A stretch of 6,156 bases of DNA from Acidocella sp. 35-58-6 (lineage in GTDB: Bacteria; Pseudomonadota; Alphaproteobacteria; Acetobacterales; Acetobacteraceae), in assembly GCA_002281005.1 (NCBI GenBank), contig NCFD01000081.1, positions 1 through 6,156 on the forward strand, in the 5' to 3' direction. This document shows, one piece after another, positions 4,994 through 6,156 of the stretch (positions are counted from its first letter, which is position 1; the number at the start of each line of letters is the position of its first letter). Under the pieces are notes generated by a model, which saw only the letters and a list, made by a program, of their open reading frames with translations, was not told where the DNA came from and ran no database searches. A program made the translations under genes and the position numbers.

Positions 4994-6156
4994 CTAGCTC
5001 TTCTTCGCCTCAAACTTATACGGGCTGGCGCTGGTGGTGCCGGTGTCGAGTGCCAGCCGGTGCGCGATGGGGGGGAAAGCGCGTGAGCGGCAGTCCTGCC
5101 GGTCGCACAGGCGGCATGACAGCCCGATGCCCACCGCCGCCGTGGCGATATCAATGCCATCGGCGTACACCAACTCACTGGCATGGCTGACATCACAGCC
5201 CATCGCCACCACCCGCACCGGCGGCGGCTCGCCCCAGCGGGCCGGGCGGCCCGTGACGGCGCGGGCAAAGCATAAAAATGTCTGGCCATCCGGCAATTGC
5301 GCGATCTGCACGCGGGTGGTGCCTGGTGTTGCGAAAGCGGAATGCACAATCCAGCGCGGGCACGTGCCGCCAAAGCGCATGAAGGGGAACCCCGCCGCCG
5401 AAAACCGCTTGCTCACATTGCCGGCCGGGTCCACCCGCAGGAAGAAAAACGGCACGCCGCGGGCCCCGTTGCGTTGCAAAGTTGACAGCCGATGACACGC
5501 TTGTTCGTAACTCACCCCAAACCGTGCGGCGATCGCGTCAACATCGTAGCGCACCTCGCGGACGGCTTGCAGCACCGACCCATAGGGCATCATAATTGCA
5601 CCTGCGACATAATTCAGCAGCCCGATCCGCATCAGCTCCGCCGCATCGCGCGAAGTGGGGGCGGCGTCCTTCACCAATTTTTCCACCGCGTCCCGGCATT
5701 CCAGCAAGGCCAATTGAAACGCCATTTGAAAGCCCCGGCTTTCGCGCGGCAACGCTTCCGAAAGTGTCAGCAGCCGTGCCTTGGCATCAAAAATACGCAA
5801 CGCGCCAGGCAGCGGTTTCACGCTCACCACCAGCCCATGATCGCGCCGCAAACGCTCCGCCAGCGCGTGGTTCATGCCCAAGCTCTCGGCGTTCAATGTG
5901 GTACCAATGGCCTCAGCGGTCAGTTCAAGCGCTGGAAAATGATTCGCGTGCTCATGGAAAAAGTCCCGCACTTCTTCATTCGGCAGCAAAATTTTCCGCC
6001 CCGATGGCAGCGTAATCCCGCCGGATTCCTCGCGCGCCCCCGCCCAGGCCCGGTGCAATGCCAGTATCGCCCGCACACCATTCGGGGCCGATGCCGCCAG
6101 CGCTTGAATTTCCGCCTCCGGTACTGGGTCGGTCCCCAGCAGCGGGTCGCCGAACA
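4994..6156 (-). CDS. ScfR-family (PrpR/RamB-like) transcriptional regulator of short-chain acyl-CoA metabolism, N-terminus outside the window
   Basis: 386 codons plus a stop are visible, and the frame is still open at the window edge. The usual family length is about 460-480, so an N-terminal XRE-type helix-turn-helix of roughly 80 residues should lie beyond 6156. The visible start, FGDPLLG..., already matches the inter-domain segment of the family. Next comes an IrrE/M78-like region in which the metalloprotease HExxH is replaced by FQMAFQLALLE (142-152), so it is non-catalytic. The central part contains AGAIMMPYGSVL, RFGVSYEQACHRLSTLQRNGA and FFFLRVDPAGNVSKRFS. The C-terminal ScfR domain has CPRW (Cys265), GCDVSHA (Cys320) and CRLCDRQDC (Cys347, Cys350, Cys355). 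The mycobacterial relatives PrpR and RamB control propionate and glyoxylate genes, and PrpR is reported to bind acyl-CoA and a 4Fe-4S cluster. The target genes here are not visible. Family call secure; role inferred. Confidence 0.93.
   Translation of the reverse strand, partial: FGDPLLGTDPVPEAEIQALAASAPNGVRAILALHRAWAGAREESGGITLPSGRKILLPNEEVRDFFHEHANHFPALELTAEAIGTTLNAESLGMNHALAERLRRDHGLVVSVKPLPGALRIFDAKARLLTLSEALPRESRGFQMAFQLALLECRDAVEKLVKDAAPTSRDAAELMRIGLLNYVAGAIMMPYGSVLQAVREVRYDVDAIAARFGVSYEQACHRLSTLQRNGARGVPFFFLRVDPAGNVSKRFSAAGFPFMRFGGTCPRWIVHSAFATPGTTRVQIAQLPDGQTFLCFARAVTGRPARWGEPPPVRVVAMGCDVSHASELVYADGIDIATAAVGIGLSCRLCDRQDCRSRAFPPIAHRLALDTGTTSASPYKFEAKKS

Noticed and set aside
4762..5086. 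Short open frames on both strands across the parE-regulator gap.
   Set aside because: They overlap the parE end, the terminator stem and the regulator gene, with no ribosome binding site or known domain.
4994..6076. GTG at 6074-6076 as the start of the ScfR-type regulator.
   Set aside because: The frame stays open to 6156 and the extra residues match the family linker, so this is an internal valine codon.
1..6156. CRISPR array, tRNA or rRNA gene, insertion sequence with transposase, or a defence or biosynthetic cluster.
   Set aside because: No regularly spaced repeats, no cloverleaf, no transposase motif and no such gene set was seen; apart from the toxin-antitoxin pair the genes are ordinary chromosomal ones.

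Overview
The window looks like GC-rich chromosomal DNA of an alphaproteobacterium. The evidence is strong GC preference at third codon positions, alphaproteobacterial-style TadA, RsmD and RluB proteins, a ParD/ParE pair of the common alphaproteobacterial type, and a ScfR/PrpR-type regulator. A Rhodospirillales or Acetobacteraceae-like host is plausible, but I cannot fix the genus from sequence alone.

Left part (about 51-3623, minus strand). Four genes read leftwards and probably form one operon: a class I glutamine amidotransferase-like hydrolase (peptidase C26, PuuD-like), an RsuA/RluB-type pseudouridine synthase, the 16S rRNA methyltransferase RsmD, and an amidase-signature hydrolase. The first three are joined by two 4-base ATGA overlaps. 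The amidase follows rsmD after 36 bases and has its own ribosome binding site. A REP-like palindrome with a GTAG head lies just beyond the amidase stop codon. Two rRNA-modification genes are thus flanked by two amide-bond hydrolases.

Divergent control region (3624-3756). It holds a near-perfect 37-base dyad (3630-3666) that overlaps both a candidate -10 box and the Shine-Dalgarno sequence of the hydrolase gene. A second, compact hairpin (3691-3712) lies on the tadA side. This is the most unusual non-coding structure in the window.

Right part, plus strand (3757-4922). tadA (tRNA adenosine deaminase) is followed after 40 bases by a ParD/ParE toxin-antitoxin pair. The pair has a small operator-like dyad in front, an ATGA overlap between antitoxin and toxin, and a convincing intrinsic terminator behind. 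The rest of the gap up to 4993 holds no gene that I can support, only a possible degenerate intergenic repeat.

Right edge, minus strand (4994-6156). This is most of a ScfR/PrpR/RamB-type regulator of short-chain acyl-CoA metabolism. Its reading frame stays open to the window edge, so the N-terminal helix-turn-helix lies outside and the GTG at 6076 is not the true start.

I found no clearly new multi-gene system. The points most worth following are the dyad-controlled hydrolase promoter, the coupling of two amide hydrolases to rRNA modification genes, the REP-like element, and the cysteine-rich ScfR C-terminus.
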